A DNA stretch of 64,000 nt from Onthophagus taurus (taxonomy: Eukaryota; Arthropoda; Insecta; Coleoptera; Scarabaeidae). Under the pieces are notes generated by a model. That model did no database searches. It was not told the origin of the DNA and saw only the letters and a program-made list of their open reading frames with translations. The position numbers were made by a program, and so were the translations under genes. The first letter of the stretch is position 1. Each line of letters begins with the position of its first letter. The stretch is taken from the NCBI RefSeq assembly GCF_036711975.1, contig NC_091966.1, positions 31,751,501-31,815,500 of the forward strand, written 5' to 3'. Below are positions 11,031 to 21,546 of the stretch, one piece after another.

Positions 11031-11395
11031 CAAGATGTTAATGGTAAAACTCTGGATTTGGAGCATGTTACAGAAAAACTTTTAGAACAACGATTGTAGC
11101 AAATTATATTCTTAACAACATCGCTCTCTTTCACTTTTGCTCTCAGATGCATGAATATCGAGAAAAATGCGAAAATATGAAAATTAGATGAATTTACATG
11201 TTGTTAATGGTAGGTAATACTCGGAATTCGGAGCATATTACAAAAAGACTTTCAGAAGAAAAGTTGTAGCAAATTTTATTTTTAACAATATTGGTCTGTT
11301 TTACTTAGGTCTCAAATGCATGAATATCGAGAAAAATGCGAAAATTTGATGAATTCATAGTGTTACAAGTTGTTAATGGTAAAACTCTGTATTCT
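11031..11395. repeat. ~167-bp tandem repeat, just over two units
   Basis: The phrase gttaatggta recurs at 11037, 11203 and 11372, spacings of 166 and 169 bp. Each unit also contains gagcat-tta-a-aaa-acttt, gtagcaaatt, and gcatgaatatcgagaaaaat. The third unit stops after about 25 bases. Units differ by scattered substitutions and a short deletion (aaaatatga-aaattagatga against aaaatttgatga). This could be a satellite seed or an internal repeat of a mobile element. Confidence 0.75.
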
Positions 11396-12574
11396 CATCG
11401 TTTTTAATAAGTATTCAAACAAGCGATGTTGCTAAACAAGAAGAAAACTCTTTCTCATCTTCGTAGCTCGATACAGCTATTCCTTCCAGATATTACACAT
11501 AAATGGAAAACCTACGCAGGAAGTTACGTTGATACATTTGGCATTATATGGAAATGAAAATCAACGCTCCAGGAAAGATTTCTCTTTGTCAGAAAGGAAG
11601 AGAACATGGACGTTCTTGAGAAGAGGAAATATTTTCAAAGAGGTTTAAAGATTGAATGTAACTTTAACCCGAACTGTATTGGAGCCATGGCTTAACATAA
11701 GCCCTTATAACAAACAAGCAAATATTTTGTCCTCCTTGTTACTTTGTTGTTCTTTAATCTGGTAATAAAAATTGATGCAACCCGCGCCTTGCATGTCTAT
11801 TTTTTAAGTTCTTGTCAACATCTCTCCACAAAAATAATTTGCCCTTTTACAGTGACAGTGAAAGTTTGAGCATACTGCTGCTGCAACTTTTTCCTTAAGA
11901 GTTTTTCTAGATATTTTTCCCATCAAACCGTATATTTTGCATTAATAAAATACATTCGATGACATAATCGTATTAATAGTTTTGACATTTATATGGTACT
12001 CCGCTGTAAAAAACTCAAAAACAGAATCTGCCATTCTAACTTCCTGATTAAATTATTATTACAACATTACATCTTTGTTATAGTATGCAAACCATGACAC
12101 AAAAGTGTTTACTTTCAACGCATTTAAATGCCATTTACTCGGAATATTTTGTTTCATCACACATCGTTTATTTGTGGTTATTGTCCTTTTTTAAGTTACT
12201 ATGTGAGTGATAATATATTGCAGAAGACAAAATAGAAGAAAAAAAAGGTTATGATCTTTCAAAATTAACTTCTGCAAGTACACAAAGTTTTGTGAAAACT
12301 ATTGTATTGGAAAGAATCTACAAAATAAATAAATGAGACCCGTGTGAAGTTACCCATAAATTCCATCCATAAAAAAAACTTTTTTTCGTTAATCAAAATT
12401 ATTTTGTGGAGCATGCAAAAAACATGCTGAGCTGTGCAAGTGTTCTCTTACTTAGCCAAAATGTCTACGTTTTATTTTCATTGTTAATACTTAGGATATA
12501 ACTGAACAATTGTGTTGATGATTACTACCTTTATTTGATGAATATCGTCGTTAAATTACAAGACATGTAGTACA
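11396..12574. other. AT-rich intergenic, nothing recognised
   Basis: Only short chance frames. No repeat, RNA gene or splice-bounded exon is apparent. Confidence 0.35.
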
Positions 12575-12663
12575 TTAACACGTAACCGCCAAGCATGAAA
12601 TGTATATTACAATTAACCAGAAATCTTTGAGCGCCGGCGGTTACGCGGCGTTTAACGTGTTAA
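12575..12663. mobile_element. 89-bp piggyBac-type MITE
   Basis: Flanked by TTAA at 12575-12578 and 12660-12663. The left end reads TTAACACGTAACCGCC. The right end, reverse-complemented, reads TTAACACGTTAAACGCCGCG then TAACCGCCGGCGC. TTAA targets and this CG-rich end are typical of short non-autonomous piggyBac-like elements. The left terminus looks internally shortened relative to the right. It is much richer in CG than the surroundings, so it stands out by composition. Confidence 0.65.
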
Positions 12664-15600
12664 GTATCATGACGTATCATCAATCTTTGAAGATTATTAT
12701 GAACCAAGAAAATTAAAATGTCTCTACTGCACCTTTACAAATCAAGCTTGGTCTTATCAATAACTCAATTATTAAAACACAACTATATTTCACTCAATAT
12801 TTTAAATCATCGATAATTAATTAATAGATGAGGGATGCTACAATGTCTTTAAGCGGCAGATCGTGCAGATAGTTAAAGTGTTTTCACAGCTTTAACAGTA
12901 AGCAAAATCGCCAGACTCCCAGGAAACAATCGCCAATATCTTGCAAAATTACTTCAAGATTGGAGCTCGAATATCTTTCAAGAGTCATTTCCTACATTCC
13001 CATCTCTTCTTGTTGCTTGAAAACTTGAGTGATAGGCACGACGACCAAAAAAGACTACAGCAAAGTATGGGATAATACCAAAGATGTTAGGATCACCTTA
13101 TGAACTCTAATATATGTAACAAATCTCTAATGTGTACAAATGTATTAAAATGTCAAAGCTGTATTTGACATGTGAGGTGCTATAACGAGTTCTCTTAATG
13201 TTAGAAAAGCTTCTAGGAATAAAAATAATACCTGTAAGTTTTACAACATAAATACGTAAATATTTCAATACATTTTCTTGTAGTATCTCATTATAGCAAA
13301 ATATAAAAAGAAAATTAAAAGGAATATTACCAATTTTATGTATTTCGAAAATAACGTAAATATAAGTACCTAAGTGAATCTTGTAACTTAACGTAGTAAA
13401 ATGTTCTACACCCATTTTTTACAGTGTGCGCGCACACACTATCTATTGATTTCTTCGAGAGAGCAATGGGCATTCCATAGATATCTTCTGTATGTATGTA
13501 TATTGGATATGACCTCTTTATATTTCATTATTAACAGGTAATAACAAAAACAGGAATCGTTAGTTCGCTTGGTTAATCGCCTCCTACAACGTTTATGTTG
13601 TATCTGGCGAGATTTGCTGTTATTTAAAAAAGTTAAGAAAAGGGCAAGTCCTACATTAGGCATTAAGACATTATAACCTCCCTGTTGAAACAATATAGTC
13701 TGAAAATCAAGAGTGATTCATTTTGCCTCCTAACATTTTCATTTCTTGAGTGATTTCAAAATGTTAAAACTACCTTAGATAAATTTTATTTATTAAAATC
13801 ATGAATTATTATAATTAATTCGTGAACAAGTTGAATCCAATCAAGTATCATACTGTTTGTCTTTGTGAAGCGTGAATATTAGTAAAATATTTGTCTGTAA
13901 GGTGTTTATTAGAGCTTGCTTTGGTGCAATTAGGATCATCGGTAGGAGATAGGAACAAAGGAAACTGTTTCGCAAGGGTTACAATGCAGTAAATGTATCA
14001 TCTATTGATTAATTATAATGTAGCTTCACTAACAATTTTGGTTTAATTTAAATCTAATTTAAAAAAGCTCTAAAAAATTTATTGTTTAAAAAGGTTATAA
14101 TTTTGTGAGTAAAACGGTGTAGTGTCGTAACGACCTCACAAAGAACGGAAGCCGACAGTGTATCGTATATTTCTAATTATAAACATGTCAAAAGCTACCT
14201 GCTAGTAGTTGAATAGCCTCGAGCGCTGGGGCCAAGCTGTATCAGATACATATTTCTGTCAACCGGCTACTTACCGCTGTCCCGGTAGCTACGGTATCTT
14301 TCATTCTAGATAATAAATTAATCGGAACGGCGATTTCCAACAACCATTCATCTCTCTGTTGATATTGCTTAACATTACCCCATGTGGCTGTTAATAATAA
14401 CAATGTTTTATTAACAAAATTAAAAAAGATTTTCAAGACATAAAAAAATTGAAAAAAAAACTTTAATGCATACTTGTTTTGAAAATTCAAATGATTCTTT
14501 TTCTCTTTGTGTTACAAGTTTTTATTACCATTTGAACGGAGATAGTTCCGTTAAAATCGTTTTTGCTAATAAAATCTAATTATGTTTTTAGATAATCTAT
14601 CTACTTTACATGACTAATGGAAATATTAAATTAGATTTGTTGTAGTTTTTTGTTGAAGAATTAACTTTTTGTTTGAGCTAATTATTTTTCGACAATTTCA
14701 TGTTCAAATTGTGTTTGAAAATGTGATTTTCAAAATGATCAACACAGTGGCAAATTGGAAATCAAAGAATGTTATCATGCGGCCAAAGAGAGAGTGGGCA
14801 GCGTAATCAAAAATGTGTACGATCAAAAAATGGTGGTGGGATAAAAGTTATTTGCACCAAAGCTTTCGCAAATTACAAAAAATATCCTCAATAGGAAAAA
14901 AAGAAAGAAGTATCAACTCCAATTTGTTTGGAGCATTCACAATTCTATAGAATCTCTATTCTATTCAATATGGTAAAGCTAGTCTTTTATTGAAAATAGT
15001 ATATTCTATAGTATTTTCAATTAAGATGTTTTTCGTGGCATCTTACCCTAAGTAAAAAGGTAAGGAGCGTAAGTGAGAGATAAGAAATAAATCAATCATC
15101 CTGATCATTTATTTTTTGTTTTTTACTTTATTAAGATTAAATTAATAATTAAAGTGATGGATGAGCTCACAAATCACTGCACATTTTCTCAAATCATGGG
15201 ATTTAATTGGCTATGGCCACCCTCTTTTCCTTTTCCACGTTAATTTTGACTCTACAGTTGCTTTTTATTACAGCGATTGCGGTAAACAAAACTTTGTACA
15301 AATGCAATGGCTAAAACGGAATTATACTTTTATTAAAATCCAAAATTCTATCAATCTATTATCACAAGATAAGTAATGAAAAACTGAAAAATTAAAAAAA
15401 TTCGGTGGTTTCACAAACCAGATAATTAGCGACTCTTCAATCTTTAGAAACACCAAGTTCATTTGAAGTCAAAAATTATTTATAATATTACAAAATAACA
15501 TTTGCCTGAATCTTCATTTGTTTTTCTTTTCCATATTTTGCTTTTTTTATGTGTATAAAAGTTGATATTGTTTTCGTTAGCTTTAAAGGTACATATTTTT

Positions 15601-15729
15601 CCCTGCAAAGAGATTTTGCATAAATATGCCAGTTTTATGAAAATACCTAGCAGCAACATTTTCTTCACCTTGGTACACTTCTTCTTTAAAAAAAAATAAA
15701 ACGTGAAACCCATCTTGCACTGATACAGT
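12664..15729. other. Long gene-poor region
   Basis: About 3 kb without a supportable gene. Short open frames on both strands lack splice context and family motifs. A frame near 12890-13020 containing KIARLPGNNRQYLAKLLQD is open for about 50 codons but has no recognisable homology. Confidence 0.3.
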
Positions 15730-16311
15730 ACAATAAAGACGAGAGTTCGGCTCTCACATTCTTAGACTTTTTTTTTAGAAAACCTTGCTTTCAATGGAAG
15801 AGATTTTATAAAATTTATTATAGTCATCACATATTCTAATACCTGATTCAATCCAAGACTTAGATATCTTTGATGCAAGCGCTTCTCTATGAATAATGCA
15901 ATGGATCTACGGTGCATTTGCTTCGAATAAGCGCATCTAATCCTCCATAGCAGCCAGACATAGAGAGAACTGCATCAGTACAGACAATAACGTATTTAGG
16001 CCAATACATTATTTTCAAATATGAATGTATCAAGAATCTCGAAGAGATACTGAGCTTATACTGCTGCGGTAATTTTTGTACAAAATAGAAGAGTTTCTAT
16101 ATCTACAACAGCTTCTTACAATTCCTGATTCAAAAGCCACCTTGTAAAATGCTAACAAAGCATTGTTTAGATACTGGTGTAGTTTAAAAAAATGTTTTCT
16201 TTTCAGTTCTTTTAACTTCATGACAAAAAAGATCAAAAGGTGCCAACTCTCTGTTTTCAAAACTTTCATACACATTACACATTGTGGTCCCTCAGAGTGG
16301 TCATCTATCAA
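15730..16311 (-). pseudogene. ZBED5/hAT-type transposase remnant
   Basis: Minus-strand frames give PQCVMCMKVLKTESW and LKRKHFF, a decayed BED-type zinc finger, followed by NNALLAFYKVAF, then in another frame YWPKYVIVCTDAVLSMSG and GGLDALIRSKC. Finally NQVLEYVMTIINFIKSLPL is the block upstream of the usual TEVRW motif. This order is that of the hAT-type transposases that also gave rise to the ZBED5 / SCAN-domain-related proteins. Several frameshifts and stops interrupt it, and both the middle and the C-terminal dimerisation region are incomplete. The element appears 3'-truncated near 15720. Confidence 0.6.
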
Positions 16312-17014
16312 ATACTACCCGTAACAGCAACGAATCACTGAAGCTCATCACTACAAGTAGTGATGCATGTAACTATCAAACCTTTCTTATTGTTAGCGTT
16401 ACCCAGGATGCACGACGTGAACGTGATAGGGTTCTCATCCCAATGGGGCGCTTTCCTCTCACGAATCGGGGTACTTTTTAACCTATACCTTAAAATTAGT
16501 ACAGTAATGTGGAGAGTTGTCGTTTGTTACCGTAAAGAAGTGCTGCATGCACATTGATGTTAAACACCAAGCACATTTAATTATTGCAATATCAATGCAG
16601 AGTTCACACAAGTTATTGCAGTTTTTGAAACAGAAGTCCATCAAGCGTATCGAAATACATTCTTAAAATCTTTCTCAGTCTCGAAGAAGAAAACTGATTG
16701 TGTATTAAAGACTGTATTTTGAGGATGTTGTTCCGTAAATATAAATTTACATCTTAATTATACAGCATAACAATGGCAGAATCTTAAAACATTCTTCAAA
16801 GGCCTAAAAGTATAAATGTTTAGCGGCTGATTGAATCCAGTTATTCCAGCGGGAATCGTACAAATTTAGATGTTTTTATTGCCTTTATCAATACTGAATT
16901 TAGGTGTGAATGTTTTATAAAAAACTACACAATTTGAAGCGATGAAAGTGATATATTAATTTATTTCTGTGGTACGATCGTTTCCACCAACATCTTGGTC
17001 TTCATCAGGCACTT
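16312..17014. other. Intergenic flank of the hAT remnant
   Basis: No gene recognised. The first 250 bases may be 5' sequence of the minus-strand ZBED/hAT remnant. The text near 16980-17010 (cctgatgaagacc on the minus strand) resembles a phrase common in insect retroelements but cannot be classified. Confidence 0.3.
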
Positions 17015-17352
17015 TTAAAACGGATGTACAAAGTTTGTTAATTATGATATATTTTAACTTTTAATTTATTGACTTTCCTTTTTGTTTTTCTGTTCTTATT
17101 CTCTACCTGACTGCTTTTACATGACTACATCTTTATACTGCCACCCAGAGGGTTATTTAGTACATGTTGCTCCGTTCGATTGCATCTCGTGAGATCATCA
17201 GCTTAATATTCGGAAATAATAATATACTGTCTCCATTGCTGCTTTACGATGTTACGCGTTTTTTCACCTCTCCATTTGTAACACTTTAAGACGGTAAATA
17301 TTAATACTATAAAATATATCATAACTAACAAACTTTGTACATGTGTTTTAGA
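17015..17352. repeat. Fold-back repeat with ~42-bp arms
   Basis: The arm at 17015-17056 contains ATGTACAAAGTTTGTTA and ATGATATATTTTA. It is repeated in reverse complement at 17309-17352 with only a few mismatches. The arms enclose about 250 bp without coding sequence. This suggests a small MITE or fold-back element. No clear target-site duplication was found at the arm ends. Confidence 0.6.
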
Positions 17353-17806
17353 AAAACGTGTTTGGACCAATTAATGGCAAGGTCGGATGTTAATTGGCCT
17401 AATTTAGTGAGTTTTCGTGATTCGTTATTTGTAAGCTAAACCTATGCTATTTTAATCGCTCCCATTGGCTGACAGTTGGATTTATTAATCAAATAAATTC
17501 AACTAGTAAATTATAAAAATAATTGAGATCGTTAAAAATGTTATTAAATTAGAAAAGTATTGCTTTCATTAATGTCAATATATGTGGATGTATTGTTTAT
17601 ATACAGGGTGATTCTCAACCTATACGCATAAACTGAGGGATTTATTCTTCAGGACAAGTGATGACTAATAGATGAAAAAAATTGTAGTAAAAGTTTTTTA
17701 GTTTCCTAGATATTTGATGTAATCGGCGACATCTAGATAATATAATCTAATAATATTTCGTGGAAGATGGATAAGTCGAGATGGTCCAATGGCCTGGCCA
17801 CAGTGA

Positions 17807-17998
17807 TCGCCCGGCCTCAATCCTCTTGGTTTATACCTTTCGGGTCACTTAAAGAGCATAGTGTACGCCACGGAAGTTAATACTTAGCAAATATTGCAAA
17901 ATCAGATACATGCTGCTGCCCAGATAATCCGCCAACACCCTAGTTTAGGCCGCGCTAGTGTGAGATCTTGGATTCGGGGAGCTCAATTGATAGAAAAT
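17807..17998 (+). pseudogene. Mariner/Tc1-type transposase C-terminal fragment, split by insertion
   Basis: A plus-strand frame reads SPGLNPLGLYLSGHLKSIVY, then ATEVNT, a stop, QILQNQIHAAAQIIRQ and RSWIRGAQLI. This is the usual SPDLNPxDxxLWGxxK block and following helices of this transposase group. The third catalytic aspartate is glycine here and the conserved Trp is Ser, so the copy is catalytically dead apart from its stop codon. The reading continues beyond the nested insertion at 20257-20310 (GTNALNTC, matching the NGxxFExLL end), which shows that the element was one unit before the hAT insertion. Confidence 0.75.
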
Positions 17999-18484
17999 AT
18001 TATAGCTCGGAATTTTACAAATTTAAATATTCGAGTAGTCGTATAATTTTCAGTTCAAATAGTCGAACAATTCGACTAATTCGAATATTTATTAATATTC
18101 GACTAGTGGAATAGTTGTCGACTAGTCGAATAGTCGTCGACTAGCCGAATCGCCGAATTTTTGTAATATTCGGATAATTTGTTTAACAAAACGTATAGTA
18201 CTAATTTTTCAGAATTTCAGGAGAAACAAATACAATTAAAAATATATTTTACCCTCGTCAAGTTAAAAATTAATACAACATTAAAGAGAAAAAGAAAAAT
18301 ATATTAACGTGGACGACATCATTAACGTACTACAAAACAAAAAGCTGATTTAACCCATTTATGGCCACGATCATAAAAATCCGTTGTTATTTTTAAAAAT
18401 AGATTGAATATTTCTTAAACTATCTTAAATAAGATAATTTTGAAGTATGTTCTAAAAAAAAATCAAATGCTTCAAATAAATGGG

Positions 18485-18500
18485 GGTGCGTTTACGCACC
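18485..18500. repeat. Subterminal palindrome GGTGCGTTTACGCACC
   Basis: Near-perfect 16-bp palindrome followed by TTTGGC. It recurs at 19868-19883 (GGTGCGTCTACGCACC, again followed by TTTGGC) and in degenerate form at 19315-19329. Asymmetrically placed subterminal repeats are a known feature of piggyBac ends, so a transposase-binding role is a reasonable inference. Confidence 0.7.
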
Positions 18501-18579
18501 TTTGGCAAATAATCGTGTCATTTAGAAGAAAAATAATTTATTCAAACTTTGGAAAATAAGAGTAATTTAATAACTAAAA

Positions 18580-19320
18580 TTATACATTAATATAAAAATA
18601 TTCAAAACAATCAGCGTGCAGATGTACTTTACATTTTTTGCAAAAGTATATTGTATGGCTTTTGCAGACTTTGCACTTTTTTCTCAAATTGGCTTCCGAT
18701 TTTTTTATTATATGCCCTATGTTGTCGAGTCTTATCTCTTGCGGTAAACTTTGCCTCGATGTTCTACCATGAAAAGAAGAAGGGTTAGCACTTGTTAATT
18801 CAGATTGGAATTCGAATTTCATCAAACTTATAGCCAATGAGGAGCGAAAATGTAATGCGACATTTTAGAACTGTTTGCCATTTTAAAAATTTTCCAGCTG
18901 TTGACTACTACGCTATCTATCATGTTGATAAACAATGGCCACCACCATTTTTTCCCTCTTATTTTGATTCTGTAATTAGCAATGCCATTGTCGTGAAGAT
19001 CAACTCCTCCCATATATTTATTATAGTCTGCTATTACGTGGGGTTGTGGAATTGTTTCTTCTTTATGTTCTTTTCTGTTATACCGTGTAGCCTGGGCAAG
19101 AGGGAGTACTTTACAAACATTGGTAATTACTGTGACGACCCAATTGTCGTTCCACTGTACCACTAATATTTCCAAATTGGGATCAAATACACAAATATAC
19201 GAACCTCGTTGTTTTTTCTTCATAACTTTCTTTGTTTCGATTGGACAGTTTGCCAGCCGATTATCTCGCACTGTTCCCGTTGCAAAAAAAACCTTTTTCT
19301 TTCAAAATATCAAAGGTGCG
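18580..19320 (-). pseudogene. piggyBac transposase C-terminal half, frameshifted
   Basis: On the minus strand the first frame (to 18828) contains ATGTVRDNRLANCPIE, WNDNWVVTVITN and YNKYMGGVDLHD. The GGVD motif holds the third catalytic Asp of piggyBac transposases. It then continues with NYRIKIRGKKWWWPLF. After a frameshift near 18830 a second frame (18580-18837) carries the C-terminal cysteine-rich domain, CKVCKSHTIYFCKKCKVHLH with a final HADC. The two upstream catalytic Asp residues and the whole N-terminal half are gone, with a stop just before the ATGT motif. The copy is therefore inactive. What remains is still well preserved, suggesting a fairly recent insertion. Confidence 0.85.
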
Positions 19321-19867
19321 TATACGCAGCCTCAATGTTTATAACATTATTACTATTTAAATAATATGTTTTTGTGTGGAAGATGTCTTTATGGATCACC
19401 ACAAAGACATCTTCCACACATATCTGCTGGCAGCTACTCTATTACGTTATATGTTATTCCTCATATGTCATTTTTACGATACCTCCGATGATGGTCATAA
19501 ACCTTAAAATAAACCAGTTGTAAGACAACTTTTCGAATTTATTTAATTACCGCACTGGTTAAAGAATTTGTTTCGTTTATGATAAAATAAATATATTTCT
19601 ACCATGTTTAAAACAATATTTTGGGAAGTGTTTGCCATAGAAACAGTTTTGTTATAATTAATGTATAAACAAATTTTGTTATTTTTTCTAAATCAATGCT
19701 GTGGCACCCGAAATTAGCAATATTCTGTATTTTTTTTAAATACAATATAGTGCATTTTGTTAACACTAACAATTTTACAAGATTCTTTAGACTTAATACT
19801 AATAGTTTAATGAAATAAATAGCAAAAATTTGTTTTAATTTAGATTGAAAAAAAATAAATACGAAAA

Positions 19868-19883
19868 GGTGCGTCTACGCACC
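19868..19883. repeat. Subterminal palindrome GGTGCGTCTACGCACC
   Basis: Right-end counterpart of the palindrome at 18485-18500, with the same TTTGGC extension on its right side. It begins 20 bp inside the TTAA. Confidence 0.7.
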
Positions 19884-20536
19884 TTTGGCTGTTAATGGGT
19901 TAAGAAAGTTCTATAAGAAAATATTGGTAAATATCTTCTGTATAAACAAAACAAGATGACATTAAAAAAAAGAATGGATCAAAAAATTTGTATCAAATAA
20001 ACTAATTTATTATTTTCTTTTAACGAATGTTCAAATAGTCGACTATTATTAGAATAGTCGACTATTCAAATAATCGACTTTTCGGCTAATAAAATATGAA
20101 AATTAAATAAAATAATAAAAAAAAGACGTTAAAAAAAAGAATGAATCAAAAAATTGTACAAACAAAATTATTATTTTCTTTTAACGAATGATTAAAATAG
20201 TTGACTATTATTAGAATATTCGACTATTCGAATTATTCGAATACGATTCCGAGCCCTAGAAAATATGGGAACGAATGCTTTGAACACTTGCTGTGATGTT
20301 ATTTTAAAATGTTAAAATAACCATTTTTAGAATACATCGAACATATTAAAATATATATATACCTACATATTTATATTTTTTATTAATAAATATCACGGAA
20401 ATCTATGAAACAGAAAATCTTTTACCCCTAATTTTTTCGCCTATGTCATTATTCGTCATGAGGAGTAAATACCCAAGTTTACGCGTATAGGTTGAGAATC
20501 ACCTGTATTTTTATTATATACAATATAAAAAAAGAC

Positions 20537-20609
20537 CGCCCGAGCAGGGACTTGAACCCTGGACCCTTGGATTAAAAGTCCAATGCTCTACCGACTGAGC
20601 TACCCGGGC
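20537..20609 (-). tRNA. tRNA-Lys (UUU)
   Basis: 73 nt, minus strand, beginning GCCCGGGTAGCTCAGTCGG. The acceptor stem GCCCGGG pairs with CTCGGGC, the D stem is GCTC/GAGC, the anticodon stem TTGGA/TCCAA encloses CTTTTAA (anticodon TTT), and the T arm is CAGGG-TTCAAGT-CCCTG. The A and B boxes (TAGCTCAGTCGG, GGTTCAAGTCC) match pol III promoters. The downstream T7 run (20527-20533 on the plus strand as A) is a pol III terminator. It lies just outside the nested transposon block. No intron is present. Confidence 0.95.
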
Positions 20610-21069
20610 AACGAAAATAAACGTCTATATTCACATTCCCGGCATATCGATAAATCGATTTATGTAAACTTCGAAATAACGCCGTATTTAAACGTAAAAT
20701 AACTCGTCAAATGGGTACGATAAAATTCAGGTTGGTTTGAGTTATATTCCCTTCGCACCCCTTTTATAAATGGGCACACCGTATCCACCTCCAATGTGGT
20801 ATTATCAAACTCCATTGTATCACAGCCAATTCAAACGCACCTATTTTAAAACATCGCGGATTTAGATCGTTTTGTATAATTGCCTTTTGTTTGTGACGTT
20901 TTGGGAATTGAGATAGCAATAACAGAGAGTAGTTTGTTTGATACAGAGCGAGGTTTACAAATGAAGTATTTACTATATAATATGTCTATTTGTTAAGAAA
21001 ATTCATAAGATAAAAGTAATCTTTATTGTGTACAGTAATTCAACATTATTTGTTTACTAAATCTATATA
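20610..21069. other. Spacer, nothing recognised
   Basis: Upstream flank of the minus-strand tRNA-Lys and left flank of the MITE at 21070. No coding features seen. Confidence 0.35.
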
Positions 21070-21546
21070 CAGCCTGATTCAGAGTAAGTGCTTTATTTTT
21101 TTTTAGCCACACTATGGGTACTACTTTCAAAATATTTGGCAGTAATATGTTTTAGGAGATTCTCTACACGATGGTGGTATCATATTATCAATTGGGCGAA
21201 TTATTTCAAAATGGCGACTGCCAACTTTTTTTTTTTTAAATGGAATGCCAAAATTTTTCTTTCCGCATCAAAAAGCAACTAACATTTTAATCTAGTAAGT
21301 AGCACATAAATGTTTTACACTTGATGTTATTTTTGTCCAAATATCAAGTAGTGCTAGACACAAAAGAAATAATTAAACTTTATTTTGTAATAAACATCTA
21401 CTTATTTATTTGGACAAAACACCAATTGAAAATATGATATCACCATCGTGTAGAGAATGTCCTAAAACATATTACTGCCAAATATTTTGAAAGTAATACC
21501 CATAGTGTGGTTAAAAAAAATAAGGCGCTTACTGTGAATCAGGCTG
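21070..21546. mobile_element. 477-bp MITE with ~120-bp terminal inverted repeats (TA target)
   Basis: The left end is CAGCCTGATTCAGAGTAAG and the right end in reverse complement is CAGCCTGATTCACAGTAAG. Similarity continues for about 120 bp on each side through tagccacactatgggta, caaaatatttggcagtaata and ctctacacgatggtg. TA flanks both ends. Long arms, a CAG start and a TA target indicate a non-autonomous Tc1/mariner-type element. The middle is AT-rich and non-coding. Confidence 0.8.

Larger units (their letters stand above)
18350..19903 (-). mobile_element. Internally deleted piggyBac element, innermost of the nest
   Basis: TTAA bounds both ends (18350-18353 and 19900-19903). The terminal repeats are TTAACCCATTTATGGCCA and, in reverse complement, TTAACCCATTAACAGCCA. 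GGTGCGTNTACGCACC palindromes lie 135 bp inside the left end and about 20 bp inside the right end. The 1.55-kb length is well short of an autonomous piggyBac (about 2.4 kb or more), and only the C-terminal part of the transposase remains. Confidence 0.85.
17999..20256. mobile_element. hAT-type non-autonomous element inserted in the mariner
   Basis: The same octamer TAGAAAAT flanks it at 17991-17998 and 20257-20264, as expected of an 8-bp hAT target duplication. The termini are imperfect inverted repeats around AGCTCGGAAT (left) and, in reverse complement, GGGCTCGGAATCG (right). The subterminal regions (18040-18170 and 20030-20245) are full of TCGAATA and TAGTCGACTA motifs that can pair with each other. 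With the nested piggyBac removed it is about 0.7 kb and encodes nothing, so it is a MITE-like derivative. Confidence 0.75.
17604..20505 (+). mobile_element. Mariner/Tc1-type element, outer shell of a three-level nest
   Basis: The termini are inverted: CAGGGTGATTCTCAACC at 17604 and, on the minus strand from 20505, CAGGTGATTCTCAACC. Similarity continues for about 75 bp. TA flanks both ends (17602-17603, 20506-20507). Inside, a decayed transposase C-terminus reads on the plus strand. It is interrupted at 17999 by a hAT-type element and resumes at 20257. Without the insertions the mariner would be only about 0.64 kb, so it was already deleted internally or had lost its 5' coding part. The D-bearing catalytic core upstream is absent. 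Confidence 0.85.

Noticed and set aside
18837-19344. Plus-strand open frames over the piggyBac transposase
   Set aside because: The minus strand carries the recognisable transposase with GGVD and the Cys-rich end. The plus frames are complements.
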